Below are positions 41,975-49,986 of a stretch of DNA of 56,217 nucleotides, piece by piece (within the stretch, counting starts at the first letter, position 1; the number at the start of each line of letters is the position of its first letter). Origin of the DNA: Phycisphaerales bacterium (GTDB lineage Bacteria; Planctomycetota; Phycisphaerae; Phycisphaerales; UBA1924); assembly GCA_029260315.1 (NCBI GenBank), contig JAJDDM010000178.1, positions 1-56,217 on the forward strand, in the 5' to 3' direction. Below the pieces are notes generated by a model. It was not told where the DNA came from, ran no database searches, and worked only from the letters and a program-made list of their open reading frames with translations. Made by a program: the position numbers and the translations under genes.

Positions 41975-42832
41975 ATGGCGATCAGAGTCTACAAGCCAAC
42001 CAGCGCAGGGCGGCGCAACGCCTCGGTGAACACCCATGAAGAGGTGACGCGCAAGGAGCCGCACAAGGCGCTCTTGCGGCCGCTGCCCAAGAAGGGCGGG
42101 CGGAACAACACCGGCAAGATCATGGTCCGCGGTCGCGGCGGCGGGGCGAAGCGCCGCTATCGCATGATCGATTTCCGGCGCAACGATCGCGACGGGATCA
42201 CGGGCAAGGTCCTGGGAATCGAGTACGACCCGAACCGGACGTGCCATATCGCGTTGATCGAGTACGCCGACGGCGTACATCGCTACATCATCGCGCCCAA
42301 GGGCATGAAGGATGGTGCCGAGGTCGTGTGCGGACGGGATGGGAGCGTGGAGCCGAAGGTGGGCAACTGCCTGCCGCTGCGGTTCATCCCGACGGGCATG
42401 AGCGTTCACTGTGTGGAGTTGCAGATCGGCAAGGGCGGGCAGATGTGCCGCAGCGCCGGATCGAGCGCGAGGCTGACCAACCGCGACGAGACGCACGCGA
42501 CGCTGGTGATGCCCTCGGGCGAGACGCGGAAGGTGAATGTGGATTGCCGGGCGGTGGTGGGGGAGGTCGGCAACGCCGACCACCAGAACCGTCGGATCGG
42601 CAAGGCGGGGATCAGCCGGCACATGGGTCGTCGCCCGAAGGTGCGCGGCATCGCGATGAGCCACGACGCGCACCCTTTGGGTGGCGGCGAGGGGCGTTCC
42701 AAGGGTGGTCGCGCCCCGGTGAGCAGGTCTGGCGTGCAGGCCAAGGGCGGCTCGACGAGGAACAAGAACAAGCCGAGCCAGGATCTGATCCTGCGTCGTC
42801 GCAAGAGCAAGCGGTATGGGCAGCTTCGATGA
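41975..42832 (+). CDS. rplB: 50S ribosomal protein L2
   Basis: 285 residues, uL2, needed for subunit joining and the peptidyl-transferase centre. Starts MAIRVYKPTSAGRRN with the conserved RGRGGGAKRRYRMIDF. The late loop reads AHPLGGGEGRSKGG, while the usual text is D-H-P-H-G-G-G-E-G; so one His is kept, and the flanking Asp and second His are replaced. A good Shine-Dalgarno (GGGAGG) precedes the ATG. Confidence 0.97.
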   Translation: MAIRVYKPTSAGRRNASVNTHEEVTRKEPHKALLRPLPKKGGRNNTGKIMVRGRGGGAKRRYRMIDFRRNDRDGITGKVLGIEYDPNRTCHIALIEYADGVHRYIIAPKGMKDGAEVVCGRDGSVEPKVGNCLPLRFIPTGMSVHCVELQIGKGGQMCRSAGSSARLTNRDETHATLVMPSGETRKVNVDCRAVVGEVGNADHQNRRIGKAGISRHMGRRPKVRGIAMSHDAHPLGGGEGRSKGGRAPVSRSGVQAKGGSTRNKNKPSQDLILRRRKSKRYGQLR

Positions 42833-42860
42833 GTGGTGGCCCTGGGAAGGAGTTTGATCG

Positions 42861-43142
42861 ATGAGCCGAAGCCTGAAGAAGGGCCCGCATGTCGATGAGA
42901 AGCTGTTTCGCAAGGTGATGAAGCAGCAGGAGTCGGGCGCCCGCCAGCCGATCAAGACCTGGGCGCGTGCGTGCACGATCGTGCCGGAGTTCGTCGGCGT
43001 GACGTTCCAGGTGCACAACGGGCGGGTGTTCAACGAGGTGTTCGTGACCGAGGACATGGTGGGGCACAAGCTGGGCGAGTTCAGCATCACCCGCACGTTC
43101 CGCGGGCACACGAACAAGAAGGAAGGCATCAAGTCCGGATAA
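42861..43142 (+). CDS. rpsS: 30S ribosomal protein S19
   Basis: 93 residues, uS19 in the 30S head near the A-site finger. Starts [18 protein letters not shown]. The conserved end is [26 protein letters not shown] lies 10 nt upstream. A 65-bp spacer separates it from rplV. Confidence 0.97.
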   Translation: MSRSLKKGPHVDEKLFRKVMKQQESGARQPIKTWARACTIVPEFVGVTFQVHNGRVFNEVFVTEDMVGHKLGEFSITRTFRGHTNKKEGIKSG

Positions 43143-43207
43143 GGGCTCGTTCGGGTGGATGGCATGAGAGCGTCGTTTGTGCGTGAAGTTGGCGTGAGGA
43201 AACAGGC

Positions 43208-43753
43208 ATGAGGATTCGGGGCGACAGACTGACGGCGATGGCCCGCGAGCAGGGCGCGAGCGTGGAAGACCTCGCCCGCGCTGTCGAGCGCACCGGCCTC
43301 TCGGGGGCCCGCGCGACGACCGCCGTGAACAACTGGATGCGCGGCAGCGACCATCCGCGGTGCAAGAGCTCGGACATCAAGCGGCTGAGCGAGGCGCTCG
43401 GGGTCGAGCCGCGGACGATCGCGCGGTTCACCAGCGAGGTGAACACGCACCGGGGCAGCACGCAGAAGGCGAGGCTGGTCGTGGATCTGATCCGCGGGAA
43501 GAGTTTCAAGGACGCCGACGAGCTGTTGCAGTTCAGCCCCAAGCGGGCGGCGACGAACGTGCGCAAGTGCCTGCGGGCGGCGTACGACGAGGCGTTGCAG
43601 GCCGACGCGGACGATGAGCGTCTGGTGGTCGCCGAGAGCAGGGTGGACGAGGGGCCGCAGATCAAGCGGTTCCGTCCGAAGGACCGTGGTCGGGCGCACC
43701 CGATCATCAAGCAGACGAGCCATATCACGGTCGGACTGGAGGAGCGCGCCTGA
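43208..43753 (+). CDS. rplV: 50S ribosomal protein L22 with N-terminal HTH-like domain
   Basis: 181 residues. The uL22 core runs from about residue 76: NTHRGSTQKARLVVDLIRGKSF, the long beta hairpin around VVAESRVDEGPQIKRFRPKDRGRA, and the end IKQTSHITVGLEE. Residues 1-72 are an extra domain that reads like a Cro/XRE helix-turn-helix: MAREQGASVEDLARAVE, NNWMRGSDHP, IKRLSEALGVEPRTIARF. Other bacterial L22 proteins are about 110 residues and lack it. The ATG at 43208 is the first in the frame and there is no good internal start before the core, so the fusion is real in sequence. Its stop overlaps the rpsC start (TGATG). Confidence 0.93.
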   Translation: MRIRGDRLTAMAREQGASVEDLARAVERTGLSGARATTAVNNWMRGSDHPRCKSSDIKRLSEALGVEPRTIARFTSEVNTHRGSTQKARLVVDLIRGKSFKDADELLQFSPKRAATNVRKCLRAAYDEALQADADDERLVVAESRVDEGPQIKRFRPKDRGRAHPIIKQTSHITVGLEERA

Positions 43754-44448
43754 TGGGCCAGAAAACGCACCCATTCGGATTCCGCCTGGGAATCACCGAG
43801 ACGCATCGCAGCCGCTGGTACGCGCCCAAGGCGCTGTACGGCGAGTTGCTGATCGAGGACCAGAAGATCCGCAAGCTGCTGGACCAGCGGCTGAATCGCA
43901 CGCCGCCGAACGCGGCGGTGAGCGATATCCACATCGAGCGGACGCGCGAGGAGCTGAAGGTCATCGTGAAGACGGCCCGTCCTGGGCTGGTGATCGGCCC
44001 CAAGGGCGCCGAGGTCGAGCGGATGACCGAGACGTTGCAGTACATGACCGGTCGCAAGGTGAGCATTTCCATTGTCGAGATCAAGAACCCGGACATGGAC
44101 GCCCAGCTTGTCGCCGAGGGGATCGCCGAGCAGTTGACGCGGCGTGCGAGCTTTCGGCGGATCGTGAAGATGCGTGCCGAGAGCTGCATGCAGGCGGGTG
44201 CTCGGGGTGTGAAGATCCAGATTTCCGGACGGCTGGGCGGCGCGGAGATGAGCCGACGCTTCGATGTGCGTTTGGGGGCGTTGCCCTTGAGCACGTTGCA
44301 GGCAAACGTGCAATATGGGTTTGCCAAGGCGGTCGCGAGCTACGGCGTGCTCGGCGTGAAGGTTTGGCTCTTTAAGGGCCTGTTCGAGGAAGGCCAGCAG
44401 GACGAGGTTGCACCGGATCGGAGCATGCGGGCCCGCGGGCGTCGCTGA
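43753..44448 (+). CDS. rpsC: 30S ribosomal protein S3
   Basis: 231 residues, uS3, part of the mRNA entry helicase. Starts MGQKTHPFGFRLGITETH. The KH domain has VIGPKGAEVERMTE. The C-terminal domain contains AESCMQAGARGVKIQISGRLGGAEMSR. The ATG overlaps the L22 stop by one base. Confidence 0.97.
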   Translation: MGQKTHPFGFRLGITETHRSRWYAPKALYGELLIEDQKIRKLLDQRLNRTPPNAAVSDIHIERTREELKVIVKTARPGLVIGPKGAEVERMTETLQYMTGRKVSISIVEIKNPDMDAQLVAEGIAEQLTRRASFRRIVKMRAESCMQAGARGVKIQISGRLGGAEMSRRFDVRLGALPLSTLQANVQYGFAKAVASYGVLGVKVWLFKGLFEEGQQDEVAPDRSMRARGRR

Positions 44449-44499
44449 TTCGAGTTGTTGATTCGGTGAGTTGATGTAGCGATTGATGGAGTTTGATCG

Positions 44500-44925
44500 A
44501 TGCCTCCTTATAAGATTCCCAAGCGAACGAAGTTCCGCAAGGAGATGCGGCGCACCCGCGATCGCAAGGCGACCAAGGGCAACTTCGTGGCGTTCGGCGA
44601 TTACGGTTTGCAGGCTCTGGAGGGCTGCTGGCTCAAGAGCAACTGCATCGAGGCCGGGCGTATGGCCGCGGGGCAGATGATGAAGCGTGAGGGCAAGCTG
44701 TTCATCCGCGTGTTTCCGGATAAGCCGGTGAGCAAGAAGCCGCTGGAGCAGCGGATGGGCAAGGGCAAGGCGGACATCGATTACTGGGCGGCGCGTGTGA
44801 AGCCCGGGACGATGCTGTACGAGATCGCGGGCGTGGACGAGGACATCGCCAAGCAGGCTCTTGCGCGGGTGGCGATGAAGATGCCGGTGCGGTGCCGGTT
44901 CGTGAAGCGCCGGGTTTCGGTCTGA
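44500..44925 (+). CDS. rplP: 50S ribosomal protein L16
   Basis: 141 residues, uL16, positions tRNA at the A and P sites. KRTKFRKEMRRTRDRKATKGN is a variant of the usual basic N-terminus. RVFPDKPVSKKPLEQRMGKGKADIDYWAARVKPGTMLYE is the conserved core. A Shine-Dalgarno-like GGAG lies upstream. Confidence 0.96.
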   Translation: MPPYKIPKRTKFRKEMRRTRDRKATKGNFVAFGDYGLQALEGCWLKSNCIEAGRMAAGQMMKREGKLFIRVFPDKPVSKKPLEQRMGKGKADIDYWAARVKPGTMLYEIAGVDEDIAKQALARVAMKMPVRCRFVKRRVSV

Positions 44926-44961
44926 TCGCGGGTTTGGGATATGGGGGTTTTGAGGAGTCCG

Positions 44962-45162
44962 ATGATGACCGGCAAAGAGGCCCGCAAGCTGAGCGACGAG
45001 GAGATCGGGATCGAACTGAAGCGGCTGCGCACGAAGCTTTTCGAGCTGCACCAGCAGACGGTGAGCGAGAAGGTGCAGAACACCGCGACGTTCAAGAACC
45101 TGCGCAGGGATATCGCCCGCCTGCTGACGGCGAGGAACATGAGCGAGCAGACGGCCAGTTGA
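44962..45162 (+). CDS. rpmC: 50S ribosomal protein L29
   Basis: 66 residues, uL29 at the tunnel exit. A two-helix protein: LSDEEIGIELKRLRTKLFEL and NTATFKNLRRDIARLLT. GAGGAG lies just before the double ATG at 44962/44965. Confidence 0.94.
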   Translation: MMTGKEARKLSDEEIGIELKRLRTKLFELHQQTVSEKVQNTATFKNLRRDIARLLTARNMSEQTAS

Positions 45163-45185
45163 GGGACCACCCTCGGGATGAACGC

Positions 45186-45470
45186 ATGAGCGAGAACGCG
45201 ACGACAGAGAAGATCAAGGGCGCCCGGGTGGGAACGGTCGAGTCCGAGGCGCGCGACAAGACGCGCAAGGTGGTGATCAGCTATCTGGCCAAGCACCCCA
45301 AGTACGGCAAGTACATCAAGCGCCGGACGGTGCTGAACATCCACGACGAGGGTAATGAGAGCCGCACCGGCGACATCGTCGAGGTCGCGCCGTGCCGCCC
45401 GATCAGCAAGACCAAGAGCTGGCGTCTGGTGCGGGTCGTCGAGCAGCGTTCCAAGCTCCGTGTGGATTAG
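45186..45470 (+). CDS. rpsQ: 30S ribosomal protein S17
   Basis: 94 residues, uS17, an OB-fold primary 16S binder. [20 protein letters not shown], the [12 protein letters not shown] loop and the end [13 protein letters not shown] are typical. The ATG at 45186 gives a family-length protein; the frame is open further upstream but unconserved. Confidence 0.95.
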   Translation: MSENATTEKIKGARVGTVESEARDKTRKVVISYLAKHPKYGKYIKRRTVLNIHDEGNESRTGDIVEVAPCRPISKTKSWRLVRVVEQRSKLRVD

Positions 45471-45507
45471 GCTGCGGGTGGACGAAGAGGCGAGGAAGGA
45501 TCAGGCG

Positions 45508-45894
45508 ATGTTGCAGCAAGAATCACGATGCGAGGTGGCGGACAACTCCGGCGCGAAGATCGCGTATGTGATCCGGGTGTACGGCGGCTCCACCCGCGGC
45601 GGGGCCTTCACCCGCAAGACCGCGGGCGTGGGCGACAAGGTGCTGATCAGCGTCAAGAAGGCGCTGCCGGGCTCGGAAATCAAGTCCGGGGACATGTCCA
45701 AGGCGGTGGTGGTGCGGACGGCCAAGAACACGCGCCGGGCCGACGGCTCGTATGTGCGGTTCGATCGCAGCGCCGTGGTGCTTCTGAACGACGACGGGAA
45801 TCCCAAGGGCACGCGGATCTTCGGGCCGGTGGCCCGCGAGCTGCGCGAGCGGAACTACATGAAGATCGTCTCGCTCGCGTCGGAGGTGGTGTGA
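45508..45894 (+). CDS. rplN: 50S ribosomal protein L14
   Basis: 128 residues, uL14, at the subunit interface. [54 protein letters not shown] and the end [19 protein letters not shown] are all standard. AAGGA lies upstream. The stop overlaps the rplX start. Confidence 0.97.
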   Translation: MLQQESRCEVADNSGAKIAYVIRVYGGSTRGGAFTRKTAGVGDKVLISVKKALPGSEIKSGDMSKAVVVRTAKNTRRADGSYVRFDRSAVVLLNDDGNPKGTRIFGPVARELRERNYMKIVSLASEVV

Positions 45895-46226
45895 TGGCGG
45901 CGCATGTACGCAAGGGCGACCAGGTGATGATCACCTCGGGCGATCACAAGGGCAAGGTCGGCGAGGTGATGCGGGTGATCCCCAAGGACGACAAGGTGAT
46001 GGTCAAGGGGATCAACCTCAGGACCAAGCACGTCAAGCCGACGCGGGTGAACCCCCAGGGCTCGATCATCACCAAGGAGGCGCCGATCCACATCTCCAAC
46101 GTCAGCCCCGTGGTGGATGGCAGGGCGACGCGGGTGCGGTTCGAGACGCGCGACGACGGCAGCAAGGTCCGCGTCGCGGTGCGCGGTGGCAAGGTGCTCG
46201 GCACGGTTCGAGAGGCACGGGACTGA
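45894..46226 (+). CDS. rplX: 50S ribosomal protein L24
   Basis: 110 residues, uL24, an assembly initiator. The KOW motif is KGDQVMITSGDHKGKVGEV, followed by VKGINLRTKHVKPT and EAPIHISNV. The start overlaps the L14 stop (TGATG). Confidence 0.96.
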   Translation: MAAHVRKGDQVMITSGDHKGKVGEVMRVIPKDDKVMVKGINLRTKHVKPTRVNPQGSIITKEAPIHISNVSPVVDGRATRVRFETRDDGSKVRVAVRGGKVLGTVREARD

Positions 46227-46300
46227 GCGGCGGGCACCAGGCGGGATGACGCCGGCGGGTTGGGCTTCTAGATGGGGCTTCGAGTAGAGGACGCAAAGCG

Positions 46301-46927
46301 ATGGCCAAGGACAAGGGAAAGAAGAAGGGCGAGCAGGTCGAGGTGGTCCCCGCGCCGCCGCCGAGGCTGAGCAAGGCCTACGACGAGGACGTTGCGCCCA
46401 AGCTCGACGAGCAGTTCGGGATCAAGAACCGCAACGCGCGGCCGAAGCTCGAGAAGATCACGATCAACGTGAACATGGGTCGCCACCTGGACGGGACGAA
46501 GGTGCCGGCGAGCGTGAACGACGCGGTCGCGGCGACGCTGGAGACGATCTCCGGCCAGAAGCCCGTGCTCATCCTCGCCAAGAAGTCGGTGTCGAACTTC
46601 AAGGTCCGCGAGGGCTATCCGACGGCGTACAAGGTGACGCTGCGTCGGGACCGGATGTGGCACTTCCTGGATCGGCTGATCCACTTGGCGACGCCGCGCA
46701 TCAAGGACTTCCGGGGATTGAGCCGCAAGGGGTTCGATCGGGCGGGCAACTACTCGTTCGGTCTGAACGAGCAGGGCGTGTTCCCGGAGATCAACATGGC
46801 CGAGGTGAACTTCACGCACGGGATGAATATCAACCTGTCTTTCAAGAACTCGGACAAGGCCCGCAGCGAGTTCGCGCTGGAGGCGCTGGGGATGCCGTTC
46901 GAGAAGACCGACGAGGAGGGACGCTAG
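46301..46927 (+). CDS. rplE: 50S ribosomal protein L5
   Basis: 208 residues, uL5, 5S rRNA binding. The core includes KLEKITINVNMGRHL, SGQKPVLILAKKSVSNFKVREG, LRRDRMWHFLDRLIHLATPRIKDFRG and FTHGMNINLSF. About 20 extra Lys/Pro-rich residues precede the usual start, and the C-terminus is slightly extended. The stop abuts the rpsN start. Confidence 0.96.
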   Translation: MAKDKGKKKGEQVEVVPAPPPRLSKAYDEDVAPKLDEQFGIKNRNARPKLEKITINVNMGRHLDGTKVPASVNDAVAATLETISGQKPVLILAKKSVSNFKVREGYPTAYKVTLRRDRMWHFLDRLIHLATPRIKDFRGLSRKGFDRAGNYSFGLNEQGVFPEINMAEVNFTHGMNINLSFKNSDKARSEFALEALGMPFEKTDEEGR

Positions 46928-47113
46928 ATGGCGAGCAAGTGTCAGATCGCCAAGAGCAAGCGGACGCCGAAGTACAGCTCGCGGAAGGTCCGGCGGTGCG
47001 AGCTGACCGGGCGTGCGCGGGGCTATTACCGCAAGTTCCGGCTGAGCCGGATCATGCTTCGAGAGCTGGCGCTGCAAGGCAAGATCCCCGGGATGCGCAA
47101 GGCGAGCTGGTGA
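46928..47113 (+). CDS. rpsN: 30S ribosomal protein S14, short type lacking the zinc cysteines
   Basis: 61 residues, the short type-Z length, with the standard [14 protein letters not shown] and the end [11 protein letters not shown]. Of the four zinc-binding cysteines in the usual CxxC...CxxC, only Cys24 remains; the others read Thr27, Ser40 and Met43. So it is a zinc-independent form of the short protein. It starts directly after the rplE stop. Confidence 0.95.
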   Translation: MASKCQIAKSKRTPKYSSRKVRRCELTGRARGYYRKFRLSRIMLRELALQGKIPGMRKASW

Positions 47114-47165
47114 TTCGGCAAGGTGGGCCCATGAGCGATTTGGGAACTGAGAAGGAACTGATGCG

Positions 47166-47564
47166 ATGGCTTTGAGCGATCCGGTCGCCGACATGCTGAC
47201 GAGAATCCGCAACGCGGTCCGCAACCGCGCCAAGGAGGTCGAGTGCCTGAACAGCAAGGTCAACCGCGGGGTCGCGGAGGTCTTGCAGAGCGAGGGCTAC
47301 ATCAACGGCTTCGACGTGATCGACAACGGTCACCAGGGGCTGATCCGGGTGAAGCTGAAGTACGGGCCCAAGGGCGAGATGGTGCTCAACCGCGTGGCGC
47401 GGGTGAGCAAGCCCGGCTGCCGGGTGTACCGCAAGGTGGACGACCTGCCGCGACCCTTGCAGGGGCTTGGCATCGCGATCGTCTCGACGAGCTCGGGCGT
47501 CCTGAGTGATCGTGCGTGCCGGACCAAGCGCGTCGGCGGCGAGGTGCTCTGCACCGTCGAGTGA
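47166..47564 (+). CDS. rpsH: 30S ribosomal protein S8
   Basis: 132 residues, uS8, a primary 16S binder and spc-operon regulator in E. coli. Starts SDPVADMLTRIRNAVRN. The end GIAIVSTSSGVLSDRACR...VGGEVLCTVE is canonical. A separate short frame precedes it. Confidence 0.97.
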   Translation: MALSDPVADMLTRIRNAVRNRAKEVECLNSKVNRGVAEVLQSEGYINGFDVIDNGHQGLIRVKLKYGPKGEMVLNRVARVSKPGCRVYRKVDDLPRPLQGLGIAIVSTSSGVLSDRACRTKRVGGEVLCTVE

Positions 47565-47579
47565 TTGAGGAGGATTGGC

Positions 47580-48131
47580 ATGTCTCGTGTCGGCAAGAAG
47601 CCCGTTGAGGTCCCCGCGAACGTGAAGGTGTCGGTCAAGGACCGCGCGGTGGAGGTCGAGGGGCCCAAGGGCAAGCTGAGCTTCACCCATCGCAACGAGG
47701 TGATGGTGGATTGGAACGAGAGCGATCGTGCGATCGTGTGCGCGATCGACGAGGGCGACAAGGACAACCGTGTCGCCAAGGCGCTGTGGGGCACGACCCG
47801 GGCGATCGTCCAGAATATGGTCAAGGGCGTGACCGAGGGCTACGAGAAGACGCTGAAGATCGAGGGCGTCGGCTGGAACGCGAGCGTGGGCGGGCAGACG
47901 TTGGAGCTGAACCTCGGGTTCGCGCATCCGGTCAAGCTGGCGATTCCACAGGGTGTCTCGGTGACCGCGAACAAGCAGGACATCACGATCCAGAGCGCCG
48001 ACAAGCAGCAGGTCGGCCATTTCGCGGCCAAGGTCCGCTCGCAGCGCGAGCCCGAGCCCTACAACGGCAAGGGCATCCGGTACAGCGACGAGACAATCAA
48101 GCGCAAGCAGGGCAAGCAGTTCGGCGCGTGA
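47580..48131 (+). CDS. rplF: 50S ribosomal protein L6
   Basis: 183 residues, uL6, near the GTPase centre. [54 protein letters not shown] and the end [19 protein letters not shown] are standard. AGGAGG lies just upstream of the ATG at 47580. Confidence 0.97.
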   Translation: MSRVGKKPVEVPANVKVSVKDRAVEVEGPKGKLSFTHRNEVMVDWNESDRAIVCAIDEGDKDNRVAKALWGTTRAIVQNMVKGVTEGYEKTLKIEGVGWNASVGGQTLELNLGFAHPVKLAIPQGVSVTANKQDITIQSADKQQVGHFAAKVRSQREPEPYNGKGIRYSDETIKRKQGKQFGA

Positions 48132-48178
48132 TCGCGTCGATCAGGAGCCACGGGCACGCCGCGGCGGAGGTTGGTTCG

Positions 48179-48541
48179 ATGGATAGACAAAGGCTCAAGG
48201 CGCGTCGTCGGCACCGGCGGAGGGTCGGCATCCGCCGGCGGATCATGGGCACGAGCTCGCGCCCGCGACTGACGGTGTTCCGCTCGCTCAACCACATCTA
48301 CGCCCAGGTGATCGACGACATGTCGGGCAGGACCCTCGCGTCGGCGTCGAGCGTCGACGGCTCGCTCAAGCTCGAGAAGACCGGCAACGCCAAGGCCGCC
48401 GGGGCGGTCGGCAAGGCGATCGCAGAGCGGGCAAAGGCCGCCGGCGTCGAGCAGGTGGCGTTCGATCGCGGCGGATTCGCGTACCACGGCAGGATCAAGG
48501 CGCTGGCCGACGCGGCCCGCGAGGGCGGACTGGAGTTCTGA
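48179..48541 (+). CDS. rplR: 50S ribosomal protein L18
   Basis: 120 residues, uL18, 5S rRNA binding. Basic N-terminus [20 protein letters not shown], then [21 protein letters not shown] and [22 protein letters not shown] long spacing follows rplF (47 bp). Confidence 0.96.
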   Translation: MDRQRLKARRRHRRRVGIRRRIMGTSSRPRLTVFRSLNHIYAQVIDDMSGRTLASASSVDGSLKLEKTGNAKAAGAVGKAIAERAKAAGVEQVAFDRGGFAYHGRIKALADAAREGGLEF

Positions 48542-48548
48542 GGAAAGC

Positions 48549-49232
48549 ATGGCAAGAAGACACGAACGCAAAGACGACCGTCGCGATGAGAGCGGTCTCG
48601 ACTCGCACACGCTGAACATCTATCGCACCGCCGCGACCGTGAAGGGCGGGCGCCGGTTCAGCTTCGGCGCGCTGGTCGTGGTTGGCGATCGGCGTGGTCG
48701 CGTGGGCTATGGCTATGCCAAGGCCAAGGACGTGCCGGGCGCGATCGAGAAGGCCAACAAGAAGGCCAAGCAGAACGTTGTCAAGGTGTCGCTCGAGGGC
48801 TCGACGATCCCGCACGAGGTCAACGGCAGGAACCTGACCGCGAAGGTCAAGATGATCCCCGCCTCGCCCGGCACGGGCGTTGTCGCGGGCACGACCGTTC
48901 GCGCGGTGCTGGAGATGGCGGGCGTGACCGACTGTCTGACCAAGTGCTTCGGCTCGACGACGAGCATGAACGTGGTCAAGGCGGTATTCCAGGGGTTTGG
49001 GCAGATCCGACCCGCCGAGGAGATCGCATCGTTGCGCGGCGTGGAGCTGGAGAAGACCGAGACCGCCGAGAAGATCGAGGCAGGCTCGCGATTCCTGGCG
49101 GCCAAGCCCGCGAAGAAGGCGGAGGCGGCGAGCGGGGATGCGCCCGCGAGCGAGGAGGCTTCCGGCGCGGAGTCGGGCGGTGTCGCGGTCGCGGAGGAGG
49201 AGCCGCCGGCGGCGGAGAGCAAGTCAGAGTGA
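48549..49232 (+). CDS. rpsE: 30S ribosomal protein S5 with acidic C-terminal extension
   Basis: 227 residues, uS5, at the mRNA entry and a decoding-fidelity protein. The core includes VKGGRRFSFGALVVVGDRRGRVGYG, TIPHEVNGRNLTAKVKMIPASPGTGVVAG and FGSTTSMNVVKA. After about residue 165 there is a ~60-residue Ala/Glu-rich low-complexity tail not present in short S5 proteins. rpmD (L30), usually next, is absent. Confidence 0.96.
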   Translation: MARRHERKDDRRDESGLDSHTLNIYRTAATVKGGRRFSFGALVVVGDRRGRVGYGYAKAKDVPGAIEKANKKAKQNVVKVSLEGSTIPHEVNGRNLTAKVKMIPASPGTGVVAGTTVRAVLEMAGVTDCLTKCFGSTTSMNVVKAVFQGFGQIRPAEEIASLRGVELEKTETAEKIEAGSRFLAAKPAKKAEAASGDAPASEEASGAESGGVAVAEEEPPAAESKSE

Positions 49233-49295
49233 GTTCACGCCGCCCCGCGGGGGGCAGTGTGTTGGTGGCCCTCGGGGCCGAAGGGGCGTTGAGCC

Positions 49296-49865
49296 ATGAT
49301 GATCCACGAGATCACCGAACAAGCCGGCAAGTACAAGGCGCGCAAGCGTGTCGGTCGTGGGCCGGGCAGCGGGCGGGGCAAGACCTCGACGAGGGGCCAG
49401 AAGGGCGCCGGCAGCCGCGCGGGCCACTTCACGCGCTATCAGTTCGAGGGCGGCCAGATGCCGTTCTTCCGGCGTCTGCCGAGGTGGGGCTTCACGAACG
49501 CCGAGTTCAAGACGCACTACTGGATCGTGAACCTGCGGGATATCGCGGCTCATCCGGAGTTCGTCAAGGGCGGCGAGGTGACGCCGGACACGCTGATTCA
49601 TGCGGGGCTCATCCGCGACACGACCCGCGACGTCAAGGTGCTCGGCTCGCTGGGCGAGGGCCAGAGCGAGTTGAAGGTCAAGCTCGATGTCAAGGTGTCG
49701 CGCGTGACGGGGCCCGCCAAGAAGCTTATCGAGGGCGCGGGAGGCTCGGTCGAGGAGTCGGGCACGCGCCGGGATCGGATCCGCGGGGTCGACCGCAACG
49801 CCGGCGATCCAACGCCCAAGAACCTCACCAAGAAGCTCAAGAGGTATCGCAAGAGCCACTCGTGA
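49296..49865 (+). CDS. rplO: 50S ribosomal protein L15
   Basis: 189 residues, uL15. The glycine/arginine-rich N-terminus reads VGRGPGSGRGKTSTRGQKG. FEGGQMPFFRRLPRWGF is the signature loop. The C-terminus is longer than usual by about 35 residues and basic. It follows rpsE without an L30 gene between. Confidence 0.96.
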   Translation: MMIHEITEQAGKYKARKRVGRGPGSGRGKTSTRGQKGAGSRAGHFTRYQFEGGQMPFFRRLPRWGFTNAEFKTHYWIVNLRDIAAHPEFVKGGEVTPDTLIHAGLIRDTTRDVKVLGSLGEGQSELKVKLDVKVSRVTGPAKKLIEGAGGSVEESGTRRDRIRGVDRNAGDPTPKNLTKKLKRYRKSHS

Positions 49866-49986
49866 TCAGGCCCACTCGACCCGCACCAACCCGGTTCTGC
49901 GCACGCGGCACGGATAGCCCGCCCGGGAGGGGTGGGGGCTACAGTCCCGCTCGCGGAGCGATCCTTGAGAGAGGTTGCCGCCCCGG

